Below, in pieces: positions 43,539 to 52,408 of a stretch of DNA of 64,000 nucleotides. The notes beneath the pieces are model-generated. The model did no database searches, was not told the origin of the DNA, and saw only the letters and a program-made list of their open reading frames with translations. The DNA is from Nocardioides oleivorans (GTDB taxonomy: Bacteria; Actinomycetota; Actinomycetes; Propionibacteriales; Nocardioidaceae): assembly GCF_004137255.1 (NCBI RefSeq), contig NZ_SDWT01000001.1, forward strand, positions 3,038,001 to 3,102,000. The letters are read 5' to 3'. The position numbers and the translations under genes were made by a program. Numbering within the stretch: the stretch's first letter is position 1; each line of letters opens with the position of its first letter.

Positions 43539-44702
43539 ATGGAGACCCTGACCCCGACGCTCATCAGCTGGGCGTCGATCCTCGAGGACGACACGCGCGC
43601 GCAGGCGGAGCAGACGGCCGAGATGCCGTTCATCGACCCCCACGTCGCGCTGATGCCCGATGCCCACCTCGGCCTGGGCGCGACCGTCGGATCGGTGATC
43701 CCGACCCTCGGTGCGATCATCCCGGCCGCCGTGGGCGTCGACATCGGCTGCGGCATGATCGCCGTGCGCACCCAGTACGCCACCCACGAGCTGCCCGGCG
43801 ACCGCAAGCCGGTCCGCGAGGCCATCGAGCGGGCCGTCCCGCTCAACGCGGGTGCCAGCAACCGCAAGGTCAGCCGCGAGCACACGCGGGCGCGCCTCGA
43901 GCGGCTCCGCGACCTTGCGGCCGAGGCCGGCTTCGACCCCGCGTCGTACGCCCAGCGGTGGGACCTCCAGCTGGGGACGCTGGGCTCGGGCAACCACTTC
44001 ATCGAGATCACGGCCGACGAGGACGGGGGAGTGTGGCTCTTCCTGCACTCCGGGTCGCGGGGCGTGGGCAACCGGATCGCGCAGAAGCACATCGCGGTCG
44101 CCCGCGAGCTGTGCGCGGGGGAGGACCTGCCCCACCGCGACCTGGCCTACCTGACGGAGGGGACGGAGGCGTTCGACGCCTACGTCCGCGAGATGCGGTG
44201 GGCGCAGACCTACGCCCTGCTGAACCGCGAGGAGATGATGGACCGGGTCGTGCGGCAGTTCGGCGAGTGGGTCGGTGGTGACGTGCAGCGGGTCGAGGAG
44301 ATCAACTGCCACCACAACTACACCGAGCGCGAGCACCACTACGGCCAGGACGTGTGGCTCTCGCGGAAGGGCGCCATCAACGCGGAGAAGGGCCGGCCCG
44401 GCCTGATCCCCGGGTCGATGGGCACGGCGTCCTACGTGGTGGTCGGCAAGGGAGACCCGGTCTCCCTCTGCTCGGCACCGCACGGAGCGGGCCGGGAGTA
44501 CTCCCGGACCCGGGCGCGCAAGACCTTCACCGCCGACGACCTGCGGGTCGCGATGGCGGGGATCGAGTACCGCGACACCGACGCCTTCATCGACGAGATC
44601 CCGGCGGCCTACAAGGACATCGACCGGGTGATGGCCGACGCCGCCGAGCTCGTCGACGTACGCCACGTGCTGCGGCAGCTGGTCAACGTCAAGGGCGACT
44701 GA
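43539..44702 (+). CDS. rtcB: RtcB-family RNA ligase
   Basis: 387-residue RtcB protein, a Mn/GTP-dependent ligase joining 2',3'-cyclic phosphate or 3'-phosphate RNA ends to 5'-OH ends. Metal-site motifs are V-G-V-D-I-G-C-G-M, G-T-L-G-S-G-N-H-F-I-E, H-S-G-S-R-G-V-G and N-C-H-H-N-Y. The guanylated histidine is in S-A-P-H-G-A-G-R near residue 318. It is the short form seen in many bacteria. No archease or RtcA/RtcR partner is adjacent, so its damage-repair trigger is not evident. Good ribosome site GAAGGACG. Confidence 0.93.
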   Translation: METLTPTLISWASILEDDTRAQAEQTAEMPFIDPHVALMPDAHLGLGATVGSVIPTLGAIIPAAVGVDIGCGMIAVRTQYATHELPGDRKPVREAIERAVPLNAGASNRKVSREHTRARLERLRDLAAEAGFDPASYAQRWDLQLGTLGSGNHFIEITADEDGGVWLFLHSGSRGVGNRIAQKHIAVARELCAGEDLPHRDLAYLTEGTEAFDAYVREMRWAQTYALLNREEMMDRVVRQFGEWVGGDVQRVEEINCHHNYTEREHHYGQDVWLSRKGAINAEKGRPGLIPGSMGTASYVVVGKGDPVSLCSAPHGAGREYSRTRARKTFTADDLRVAMAGIEYRDTDAFIDEIPAAYKDIDRVMADAAELVDVRHVLRQLVNVKGD

Positions 44703-44734
44703 GGCGCGGCGGGAGCACCAGCAGCGCGTGAACG

Positions 44735-44771
44735 ACGAGGGCCCGCCGGGATCATCCCGGCGGGCCCTCGT
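44735..44771. terminator. Bidirectional terminator between rtcB and qcrB
   Basis: Perfect 16-nt arms starting ACGAGGGCCCGCCGGG, loop ATCAT, lying between two convergent stop codons. Confidence 0.9.
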
Positions 44772-44787
44772 GCGTGGAGCGTGTCGA

Positions 44788-46542
44788 TCAGTGGTCGCGC
44801 AGCGGCACGTCGTCCGCGTCACGCAGCCGGTGGTCGTCGAACTGGTGACCGTCGGCCGGGTGGTCGAGGCCCGACTGCAGCTCGGCCTCGTGCTCGGCGT
44901 GGTGGTGCGCCTCCTCGAGCTCGGCCGCCGTGGGCTTCTGCACGTTGTGCGTGAACATCCACGACGAGAGCTTGGCCCGGACCCGCTCGGAGCGCGAGTT
45001 GGGTGCGGCCACACCGGCAGCATCGGTGTCGCCACCGATCGCCAGGACCTCGTCGCGCTCACGAGCGGTCAGCGTGTAGGCCGACGACTCGCTGATCGGC
45101 AGGTGCCGCTCGGAGTACTGGCCCTCGGGCGAGCGGGTGATGATGCCCGTCTCGTAGCCGTGGAGCAGCTTGTCGTTGTCGTGGCGCTGCAGGGAGATGC
45201 ACCAGCGTCGCGTGATCCAGAACGCCACGAGCGGGCCGATGAAGAGCGCCCCGCGCATGAAGTAGGTGATCTGGTTGATGCTGGCGTGCAGCTTGATCGC
45301 GATGATGTCGTTGCCGCCCGCGGCCCAGGCGAGGCCGTAGAAGGTCATCAGGGCGACCATGACCGCGGTGCGCGTCGGCGCGTTGCGCGGGCGCTGGAGC
45401 AGGTGGTGGTCGCGCTTGTCCTTGGTGATCCAGCCCTCGAGGAACGGCAGCAGGATCAGGATCGTCAGCATCATCGGCGGGACGATCAGGATCGGGATCA
45501 GCACGTTCCACGAGATCGTGTAGCCGAAGATCACGGTCTCCATGTGGCTGGGCATGATGCGCAGCAGCCCGTCGGGCCAGCCCATGTACCAGTCGGGCTG
45601 GGAGCCCGCGGTCACCTTGGTGGGGTCGTAGGGCCCGAACTTCCAGACCGGGTTGATCGACATCAGGCCGCCCATGAGGGCGATCACGCCGAAGACCATG
45701 AAGAAGAAGCCGCCGGCCTTCGCGGCGTACACGGGCAGCATCGGGAAGCCGACGACGTTCTGCTCCGTGCGGCCGGGGCCGGGCCACTGCGTGTGCTTGT
45801 GGTAGACGAGCAGCAGCATGTGCGCGGCGATGAGGGCGAGCAGGATGCCCGGGATCAGCAGCACGTGGATGATGTAGAGGCGGGGGATGATCGCCTCGCC
45901 GGGGAACTCGCCGCCGAACAGCAGGAACGACATGTAGGTGCCGACCACGGGCGTGGCCTTCAGGAAGCCGTCCGCGGCCCGGACGCCGGTGCCCGAGAGC
46001 AGGTCGTCGGGGAGCGAGTAGCCGGTGAAGCCCTCGAGCGTGCCGAGGAGCAGCAGCAGGCAGCCGATGACCCAGTTGATCTCACGCGGCTTGCGGTAGG
46101 CGCCGGTGAAGGCGACGCGCAGCAGGTGCACCATCATCGAGGCGATGAAGATCATCGCCGCCCAGTGGTGCATCTGACGCATGAGCAGGCCGCCGCGCAC
46201 GTCGAAGGAGATGTGCAGGGTCGAGGCCATCGACTCCGACATCCCGACGCCGCGCAGCTGGTCGTAGGTGCCCTCGTAGGTGATGTGGCCCATCGACGGG
46301 TTGAACCACAGGGTGAGGAACACGCCCGTGAGGAGCAGCACGACGAAGCTCCAGAGCGCGATCTCGCCGAGCATGAACGACCAGTGGTCGGGGAAGACCT
46401 TGCGCAGGTTCTTCTTCATGGCCGTGGCCAGGCCGAGGCGGTCGTCGGCCCAGGTGGCCAACGAGCCGGCCGGGCCCGGCTTCGACGTGGTTGCGGCGTC
46501 GGTGCGGTTGCTCGTCGCGACCTTGCTGGTGTCGACGCTCAC
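44788..46542 (-). CDS. qcrB: Cytochrome bc1 complex cytochrome b subunit
   Basis: 584-residue diheme cytochrome b of the menaquinol:cytochrome c reductase. Heme ligands in M-H-H-W-A-A-M ... V-H-L-L-R and I-A-A-H-M-L-L-L-V-Y-H-K-H. The quinol-site motif P-D-W-Y-M-G-W replaces PEWY. Eight or more helices. The C-terminus is an unusual hydrophilic H/D-rich tail of about 50 residues (A-H-H-H-A-E-H-E-A, then alternating D and H). GTG overlaps the qcrA stop by 4 nt. Last gene of ctaE-qcrCAB. Confidence 0.97.
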   Translation of the reverse strand: MSVDTSKVATSNRTDAATTSKPGPAGSLATWADDRLGLATAMKKNLRKVFPDHWSFMLGEIALWSFVVLLLTGVFLTLWFNPSMGHITYEGTYDQLRGVGMSESMASTLHISFDVRGGLLMRQMHHWAAMIFIASMMVHLLRVAFTGAYRKPREINWVIGCLLLLLGTLEGFTGYSLPDDLLSGTGVRAADGFLKATPVVGTYMSFLLFGGEFPGEAIIPRLYIIHVLLIPGILLALIAAHMLLLVYHKHTQWPGPGRTEQNVVGFPMLPVYAAKAGGFFFMVFGVIALMGGLMSINPVWKFGPYDPTKVTAGSQPDWYMGWPDGLLRIMPSHMETVIFGYTISWNVLIPILIVPPMMLTILILLPFLEGWITKDKRDHHLLQRPRNAPTRTAVMVALMTFYGLAWAAGGNDIIAIKLHASINQITYFMRGALFIGPLVAFWITRRWCISLQRHDNDKLLHGYETGIITRSPEGQYSERHLPISESSAYTLTARERDEVLAIGGDTDAAGVAAPNSRSERVRAKLSSWMFTHNVQKPTAAELEEAHHHAEHEAELQSGLDHPADGHQFDDHRLRDADDVPLRDH

Positions 46543-47612
46543 TGCTTCTCACGCTCCCAGTAGCTAGCCCCGATGGGCTCGGTGAAGTCGCTCTGAGCGA
46601 CCAGGTATCCCTCATCGTCCACTGCCAGTGGCAGCTGCGGAAGGGGACGGGCAGCCGGACCGAAGACGACCTTGGCGTGGTCGGCGAGGTCGAAGGTCGA
46701 CTGATGGCACGGGCAGAGCACGTGGTGCGTGGTGCGCTCGTAGAGGGAGATCGGGCATCCCACGTGGGTGCAGATCTTGGAGTAGCAGATGATTCCGTCG
46801 ACGGTCCACTTCTCCCGGCCCTTGGCCGGGATGATGTCGTCGGGGTCCATACGGACGATGATGATCGCGCCCTTGGCCTTGTCGACCTGCTCCTGGGCGC
46901 CGTGGAGCTCCTCGTAGCCGTTCTCCTCGGTGGGGAACATGGCCTCGGGCGCCGCGTTGATCAGGTCGCCCATCTCGATCTCGCTGGCGAGGATCGGGGT
47001 GCCGACGACGTCGCGCACCAGGCGCATGCCGGGCTCCCAGATCGTGTGGGCGAGCTTGTCGATGTCGAGCTCGTCGCCGGGGGCGAGGTCGCGCAGCAGC
47101 ACGACGGCCGGCAGGCCGAGCACGCCGACGGCGCCGAGCATGGTGTTGCGCACCAGCGGGCGGCGACCGATCCCGGCCTCGTCGAGGCCGGCGTTGAGCG
47201 CGGCGACGGTGGCCTCACGGTCCTCGGCGGGGGAGGCCGCCGGGTGGCGCATCTCCACCATCTCCACGTCGGACATCAGCTTGCGGGCCAGGTGGATGAT
47301 GCCGATGCCGATGAGCAGCAGGGACAGGCCCAGGGTCACGCCGAGCGCCATCGTGGAGGCGCCCATGCCCAGGAAGGTGTCCCAGTTGTCGCCGACCGAC
47401 AGCGAGAAGTAGGCGACGACGAAGAGGACGGCGAAGGCCATCGCGGCGATGAACATGCCGGCGATCTGGCGCTCGGCGCGGCGCTCGGCCGCGGGGTCGA
47501 CGTCGGTGGGGCGCCACGTGTGGGCCGGCAGGCCCGGGTCCGGGATCGGCTCGGCCTGCGGCAGCGACGGCAGGTGCTCGTCGTGCGGCTCGGGCGTGTT
47601 GTCGTTGCTCAC
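46539..47612 (-). CDS. qcrA: Cytochrome bc1 complex Rieske iron-sulfur subunit
   Basis: 357-residue Rieske protein with the long actinobacterial N-terminus and three membrane helices (about 50-72, 84-108, 157-174). The [2Fe-2S] ligands are C281 and H283 in C-T-H-V-G-C, and C300/H303 in C-P-C-H-Q-S, with C286 and C302 as the disulfide pair. Transfers electrons from menaquinol to QcrC. GTG 47612 gives V-S-N-D-N-T and overlaps the qcrC stop (GTGA); the frame continues upstream only as overlap with qcrC. Confidence 0.96.
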   Translation of the reverse strand: MSNDNTPEPHDEHLPSLPQAEPIPDPGLPAHTWRPTDVDPAAERRAERQIAGMFIAAMAFAVLFVVAYFSLSVGDNWDTFLGMGASTMALGVTLGLSLLLIGIGIIHLARKLMSDVEMVEMRHPAASPAEDREATVAALNAGLDEAGIGRRPLVRNTMLGAVGVLGLPAVVLLRDLAPGDELDIDKLAHTIWEPGMRLVRDVVGTPILASEIEMGDLINAAPEAMFPTEENGYEELHGAQEQVDKAKGAIIIVRMDPDDIIPAKGREKWTVDGIICYSKICTHVGCPISLYERTTHHVLCPCHQSTFDLADHAKVVFGPAARPLPQLPLAVDDEGYLVAQSDFTEPIGASYWEREKQ

Positions 47613-48481
47613 GCGTCCACCTTGCTCTTCTTCGTGCGGGTCGTGTGCGAGGCGATCCAGACCGCGGCGCCGACGAGGCCGCCGATGCCCAGGAGCCACG
47701 CGAACATGCCCTCGGAGACGGGGCCGAGGCCGCCGAGGGTGAAGCCGGCGTACTCGGGGGTGTCCTGGATGCTGTCGAGGTAGGCGATCACGTCGCGCTT
47801 CTCCTCGGGGGCGAGGTTGCCGTTGCTGAAGTTCGGCATGTTCTGCGGGCCGGTCAGCAGCGCCTCGAAGATGTACTTGCCCTCGACGCCGTGCAGGGTC
47901 GGGGCGTAGCCGCCGCGCGGCATGGCGCCACCGGCGCCGTTGAAGTTGTGGCACGCCGTGCAGTTGGTGAGGAAGATCTGGCCACCGCGGGTGATGGCCT
48001 CCTCGCGCTCGGTCTCGGAGAGTCCCTCGATCGAGTAGTCGGACTCGTTCGGGATCGCGGGGCCGGGGCCGAGCGAGGCGACGTAGGCCGCCAGCGCAGC
48101 GGTCTCCTCGTCGTCGAACGCGACCGGCTTGCGGGGCGCCTGGGCGCCCGGGCTCGCCAGCGGCATCCGGCCGGTGCCGACCTGGAAGTCGACCGCGGCG
48201 GCGCCGACGCCGACGAGCGAGGGACCGATCTGGTAGCCGTCGCGGACGGTGGGGATGCCCTCACCGTTCTGGCCGTGGCAGAACGCGCAGCTGGCGAGGA
48301 AGAGCTTCTTGCCCTCGGCGATCTGGTCGGTCGCGCTGGCCTGGTTCTGCGCCTGGGCGGGCGCGAAGGCGGTGTAGAGGGAGCCGGAGATCAGCAGTCC
48401 GAGCAGCAGCACGACGAGACCCGCAAGCGGTCCCCGACGGTGCCGGGAGAGGCGACCAGCGGTTCGGTTGAGCAAACGCAC
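47609..48481 (-). CDS. qcrC: Cytochrome bc1 complex diheme cytochrome c subunit
   Basis: 290-residue membrane-anchored cytochrome with two class I heme c sites, C65-A-F-C68-H69 and C174-T-A-C177-H178. An N-terminal signal/anchor (about 18-40) and a C-terminal helix (about 258-280) flank them. The fused diheme form replaces soluble cytochrome c and wires bc1 straight to aa3 oxidase in actinobacteria. GTG 48481 is preceded by AAGGA. Coupled to qcrA. Confidence 0.96.
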   Translation of the reverse strand: MRLLNRTAGRLSRHRRGPLAGLVVLLLGLLISGSLYTAFAPAQAQNQASATDQIAEGKKLFLASCAFCHGQNGEGIPTVRDGYQIGPSLVGVGAAAVDFQVGTGRMPLASPGAQAPRKPVAFDDEETAALAAYVASLGPGPAIPNESDYSIEGLSETEREEAITRGGQIFLTNCTACHNFNGAGGAMPRGGYAPTLHGVEGKYIFEALLTGPQNMPNFSNGNLAPEEKRDVIAYLDSIQDTPEYAGFTLGGLGPVSEGMFAWLLGIGGLVGAAVWIASHTTRTKKSKVDA

Positions 48482-48512
48482 GATGAGTCCTTGCCGGTGG
48501 GGGGATCGGTGC

Positions 48513-49163
48513 TTACTGGATGACGTAGATCGTGAAGAACAGGCCGATCCACACCACGTCGACGAAGTGCCAGTAGTAGGACACGACGATGGCGGTGACG
48601 GCTTGTTCGTGGGTGAAGCGGCGAGCGAGGTAGGTGCGGCCCAGGACGAAGAGGAAGGCGATCAACCCGCCCGTCACGTGGAGGCCGTGGAACCCGGTGG
48701 TGAGGTAGAACATCGAGCCGTAGGCCGAGCTCGGGATCGTGACGCCGTGGTGGATCAGCTCGGCGTACTCGAGTGCCTGTCCGCCGATGAAGATCGCGCC
48801 CATCAGGTAGGTCAGGATGAACCACTCGCGCAGGCCCCACTTGGTGAAGTTGAGCAGTCCGCCGGTGCGACCGACCTGGCCACGCTCCGCGGCGAACACC
48901 CCCCACTGGCAGGCGAACGACGAGGCGACCAGGATCGCGGTGTTGGCCGTCGAGAACGGCACGTTGAGCTTCGAGGTCTCCTGCGCCCACAGCTCGGGGC
49001 TGACCGCGCGGATCGTGAAGTAGGCCGCGAACAGCGCGGCGAAGAACATCAGCTCGCTCGAGAGCCAGATGATCGTTCCCACGCTGACCATGCTCGGTCG
49101 GTCGTGGTGCCCGTGCAGACGGGATGCCGGAATCGCAGTAGTCGCTGTCGCCACAGGCGTCAT
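48513..49163 (-). CDS. ctaE: Cytochrome c oxidase (aa3) subunit III
   Basis: 216-residue subunit III with about five to six helices. The pattern [11 protein letters not shown] near residue 36 and the C-terminal [11 protein letters not shown] are family signatures. Encoded ahead of qcrCAB, as in other actinobacteria, so the oxidase subunit is co-expressed with bc1. ATG 49163 has GGGAAGGG upstream. The gap to divergent ctaG is only 66 bp, so their promoters must overlap. Confidence 0.96.
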   Translation of the reverse strand: MTPVATATTAIPASRLHGHHDRPSMVSVGTIIWLSSELMFFAALFAAYFTIRAVSPELWAQETSKLNVPFSTANTAILVASSFACQWGVFAAERGQVGRTGGLLNFTKWGLREWFILTYLMGAIFIGGQALEYAELIHHGVTIPSSAYGSMFYLTTGFHGLHVTGGLIAFLFVLGRTYLARRFTHEQAVTAIVVSYYWHFVDVVWIGLFFTIYVIQ

Positions 49164-49229
49164 TATTGCCCTTCCCGGAGGTGGAGGGCACCCCGACCCC
49201 CTGTGTAGCACCGTCATAAAGTTCACAGG

Positions 49230-50183
49230 GTGCTCATCCCCCTCTCCGGCTCCTCCCAGGTCGGCCTCGAGACCCTCCCGCGATTCACGCTCGGACGGGT
49301 CTTCACCGACTGGGGGATCGACCCGATCCCGTTCATCGTGACCGTGTGGGCGGTGGGGCTGTACGTCGTCGGCGTGGCCGCGCTGCGCCGACGCGGGGAC
49401 CGCTGGCCGGTGGGCCGCACCCTCGCGTTCGTCGGGCTCGGCATGGGCTCGTTCTTCTTCGCCACCAGCTCGGGGGTCGGGCGCTACGACACCACGCTGC
49501 TGAGCGTGCACATGGTGCAGCACATGCTGCTGTCGATGGTCGTGCCGCTGGCCCTCGCGCTCGGCGCACCCGTCACGCTGGCGCTGCGCACGCTGCCGCC
49601 GACGCCGCGGCGCTGGCTCCTGGCGGTGCTGCACTCACGCGTGGCGAAGGTGCTGGCCTTCCCGCCGCTCACCTTCGCCCTCTACGTCGCCTCGCCGTGG
49701 GCGCTCTACTTCAGCTCCTGGTACGACGCCAGCCTGGCCTCGTCGTTCGTCCACCAGATGATGCACGTGCACCTCGTGCTGGTCGGCACGCTGTTCTTCT
49801 GGCCGCTGATGGGCATCGACCCGGTGCCCGGTCGCGTCTCGGAGCCGTTCCGGGTGCTGCTGACGCTCATGACGCTGCCGTTCCACGCCTTCCTGGGCGT
49901 CACGATCATGGGCCAGACGACCCTGATCGGGGGCGAGCACTACCTCGCGCTGCGCGAGGGGCCGATGGGTGCGTGGCTGCCCCCCGCGCTGGAGGACCAG
50001 CACCTCGCCGGCGGCATCCTGTGGGCCAGCGGCGACCTGATCGGCGTGCTGTTCTTCGCGGTGCTGTTCATCCAGTGGGTGCGCTCGTCGATGAAGGAGG
50101 CCGCCCGGGAGGACCGGAGGCTCGACCTGGTCGAGCGGCGGTCCCGGACGTCCGGAGCCGGGGGATCGCCGCCAGCAGGGTGA
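49230..50183 (+). CDS. CtaG-type cytochrome c oxidase assembly protein
   Basis: 317-residue protein of the caa3_CtaG family with about seven helices. Histidine-bearing segments are visible: [31 protein letters not shown]. Thought to help metal loading of the oxidase; consistent with divergence from ctaE. GTG 49230 has TAAAGT seven nt upstream (49217-49222) and no ribosome site, so it is probably leaderless. The last 116 nt overlap the end of the convergent GT87-like gene. Confidence 0.88.
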   Translation: MLIPLSGSSQVGLETLPRFTLGRVFTDWGIDPIPFIVTVWAVGLYVVGVAALRRRGDRWPVGRTLAFVGLGMGSFFFATSSGVGRYDTTLLSVHMVQHMLLSMVVPLALALGAPVTLALRTLPPTPRRWLLAVLHSRVAKVLAFPPLTFALYVASPWALYFSSWYDASLASSFVHQMMHVHLVLVGTLFFWPLMGIDPVPGRVSEPFRVLLTLMTLPFHAFLGVTIMGQTTLIGGEHYLALREGPMGAWLPPALEDQHLAGGILWASGDLIGVLFFAVLFIQWVRSSMKEAAREDRRLDLVERRSRTSGAGGSPPAG

Positions 50184-50976
50184 GGGAGCCGTTCCAGATG
50201 AACGGCGTCGCGAGGAGCATCGCCACGGGCAGCACCCAGACCCGGTCGGTGCGCGCGCCCCACACCACGAGCGCCAGGGCGACCGGGATCCGGTAGAGCG
50301 GACCGGGGATGAACTCGTAGCCGATCGCGCCGTCGGAGAGCCGCGCCTGGTCGGCCAGGAACCCGAACCACTCGTGCCACAGCCCGGGGGAGACGACGTA
50401 CGACACCGCGGCGACCGCGACGGTCGTGACGGCCGCCTTCACCACGGCCGACCACTCGCCCCGGACGGCGAACCAGACGGGACCGAGGGCGGGGGTGATC
50501 TTGGTCAGGGCGACGAAGGCCCACAGGTGCGGGCGCCTCATCCCGAGCACGGCGACGATCGCCATCGGGACGAAGACGTTGCCGGACACGATCTCCTGTG
50601 ACGCGGCGAGCCACAGCGGCACCGAGAGGACCAGGGGCAGCGGCCGGAGCAGCCAGGCCAGCCCGACCGCGTTGACGACGATGAAGACGGCCAGGAAGAC
50701 GGGCCAGGTCGTCTGGGCGAGCGGCCACACGACCTGGGCGAAGGCGGGGCTGTAGAGGAAGTGGCCGGGGTCGCCGACCGACCCGTCGTACATCGGACCG
50801 CGCCAGGCGTCCCAGTAGGCGCGGGCGTCCCAGCCCGGCCCGCCCTGCTCGAGGTGGGCCCAGGTCTCGATGAGGCCGACGGCCGCGAGCAGCAGGCAGA
50901 GCGCGAACGCGGGCAGGCGTCGCCGCAGGTCGACGTCCACCTGCGGACTCTCGCGCGCTCCAGCGGTCGGCTGCAC
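50068..50976 (-). CDS. GT87 (DUF2029)-type membrane glycosyltransferase-like protein
   Basis: 302-residue polytopic protein resembling the GT-C superfamily family 87 (mycobacterial mannosyltransferase-like). It has an early D-A-R-A-Y-W-D-A-W-R loop, then [22 protein letters not shown]-like features and a P/R/S-rich tail. Probably uses a polyprenyl-phosphate sugar; product unknown. GTG 50976 follows TAGGCT by 6 nt (50988-50983), likely leaderless. It has a close paralogue at 51486. The tail region is antisense to the end of ctaG. Confidence 0.78.
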   Translation of the reverse strand: MQPTAGARESPQVDVDLRRRLPAFALCLLLAAVGLIETWAHLEQGGPGWDARAYWDAWRGPMYDGSVGDPGHFLYSPAFAQVVWPLAQTTWPVFLAVFIVVNAVGLAWLLRPLPLVLSVPLWLAASQEIVSGNVFVPMAIVAVLGMRRPHLWAFVALTKITPALGPVWFAVRGEWSAVVKAAVTTVAVAAVSYVVSPGLWHEWFGFLADQARLSDGAIGYEFIPGPLYRIPVALALVVWGARTDRVWVLPVAMLLATPFIWNGSLTLLAAIPRLRTSGTAARPGRASGPPGRPPSSTSAPTG

Positions 50977-51067
50977 CGTCGGAGCCTAGATGAACCGGAG
51001 GCGCGATCCTGCGGAATCAGTGGTCCGGACGGACCGCCTCGGCGCCGTCCGTGACTACCATGTGCTC

Positions 51068-51478
51068 GTGAGCGACACCGTGAAGCCGTTGAAGGTCCTC
51101 GTCTACAGCGACGACGTGAACACGCGACAGCAGGTCATCCTCGCGCTGGGACGCCGTCCGCACCCCGACCTCCCCGAGGTGGAGTACGTCGAGGTGGCCA
51201 CCGAGCCGGTCGTCCTGCAGAACATGGACCGCGGCGACATCGCCCTCGCGATCCTCGACGGCGAGGCCGTCCCGGCCGGGGGGATGGGCATCGCCAAGCA
51301 GCTCAAGGACGAGATCTACGACTGCCCGCCGGTCGTCGTGCTCACCGGCCGTCCCCAGGACGCGTGGCTCGCGACGTGGTCGCGCGCCGAGGCAGCGGTC
51401 CCGCACCCGATCGACCCCATCCAGCTCGCGGAGGCGGTCGTCGGCCTCCTCCGGCCATCGGTACCGGCTGCCCGCTGA
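51068..51478 (+). CDS. Rv3143-like atypical response regulator (receiver domain only)
   Basis: 136-residue stand-alone receiver-like protein with no output domain. Segments L-K-V-L-V-Y-S-D-D, M-D-R-G-D-I-A-L-A-I-L-D-G-E-A, G-G-M-G-I-A-K-Q-L-K-D-E and V-L-T-G-R-P recall M. tuberculosis Rv3143 almost throughout (from memory). That gene sits near the nuo operon and has been linked to respiration. The aspartate in L-D-G-E is the likely phosphosite. GTG 51068 is 6 nt after TACCAT (51056-51061), so leaderless transcription is likely. Position amid ctaE, ctaG and qcr suggests a respiratory role. Confidence 0.85.
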   Translation: MSDTVKPLKVLVYSDDVNTRQQVILALGRRPHPDLPEVEYVEVATEPVVLQNMDRGDIALAILDGEAVPAGGMGIAKQLKDEIYDCPPVVVLTGRPQDAWLATWSRAEAAVPHPIDPIQLAEAVVGLLRPSVPAAR

Positions 51479-51485
51479 CGCGCGC

Positions 51486-52364
51486 GTGGCCGCCGACCCG
51501 TCGCTGAGGGGGCGCCTGTCCCGGCAGGTCAGTGTCCGCGAACGGCTGCCCCGCGACCTCGCCTGGATCTTCGGCGTCTTCATGGTGGCCGGCACCTGGG
51601 CGTGGCTGTCCGAGTACGGCTGGGGGATCGACTCCGGCGCCTACTGGGGTGCCTGGCGCGACGGTCTCTACGACGTCCCGCCCGCCAGGGCCGGTGCGTA
51701 CCTCTACAGCCCGGCCTTCGCGCAGGCGATCTGGCCGTTCACCTACCTGCCGCGCGCCGTCTTCGTCGCCGGCGTGTCGCTGGCCACGACGATCACGCTC
51801 TGGTGGTTGCTGAGACCACTCGGGTGGCGCTGGTGGGTCCCGCTGATGCTGTGCTGCTCGTTCGAGATCGCCACCGGCAACGTCAACTGGGTCTTCGCCG
51901 TCGTGGCCGCGCTCGGCCTGCGGCATCCGTGGTTGTGGGCGTTCCCCGCCCTGACCAAGGTGACCCCCTGCGTCGGGCCGGTCTGGTTCCTGGTCAGGCG
52001 CGAGTGGCGTGCCCTGGGCGTCTCCGTGGGGGCCACGTTGGGCGTGGTCCTCGTCTCGGCGGTCGCGGCACCCGAGCTCTGGCGCCAGTGGTTCGACTTC
52101 CTCGTCAGCAATGCCGATCGCAGCACGAGCGTCCTCGGCGGGTCGCTCCTGCCGGCACCGGTCATCCGCATCCCGCTCGCGGTCGTCGTCGTCGCGGTGG
52201 GAGCCCGTCTCGGACGGACCTGGGTGCTGCCGGTGGGCATGATCCTGGGATCGCCGGTGTTCGGCATCGGCGCCCTGGCCGTGCTGGCGGGGCTGGTGCG
52301 CCTGGACGCGGCCGGGAGGGCCGGCACTCCGGGTCCGGCGCGCGGGCGTCGTACCGACTCCTGA
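51486..52364 (+). CDS. GT87 (DUF2029)-type membrane protein, paralogue
   Basis: 292-residue polytopic protein homologous along its length to the product of the gene at 50068-50976. Shared features are [25 protein letters not shown], the W-L-L-R-P-L region, [14 protein letters not shown] and [11 protein letters not shown]. Begins with GTG 8 nt after the response-regulator stop, so the two are probably co-transcribed. Presumed lipid-linked-sugar transferase or carrier; substrate unknown. Confidence 0.78.
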   Translation: MAADPSLRGRLSRQVSVRERLPRDLAWIFGVFMVAGTWAWLSEYGWGIDSGAYWGAWRDGLYDVPPARAGAYLYSPAFAQAIWPFTYLPRAVFVAGVSLATTITLWWLLRPLGWRWWVPLMLCCSFEIATGNVNWVFAVVAALGLRHPWLWAFPALTKVTPCVGPVWFLVRREWRALGVSVGATLGVVLVSAVAAPELWRQWFDFLVSNADRSTSVLGGSLLPAPVIRIPLAVVVVAVGARLGRTWVLPVGMILGSPVFGIGALAVLAGLVRLDAAGRAGTPGPARGRRTDS

Positions 52365-52408
52365 GCGGACGTGCGGGTTGTCGGTGCCGCGCCGATAGCC
52401 TGACCCCC

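Noticed and set aside
43577..44092. Minus-strand open frame opposite rtcB with methionine start
   Set aside because: Serine/arginine-rich antisense frame over a certain RtcB gene, no ribosome site.
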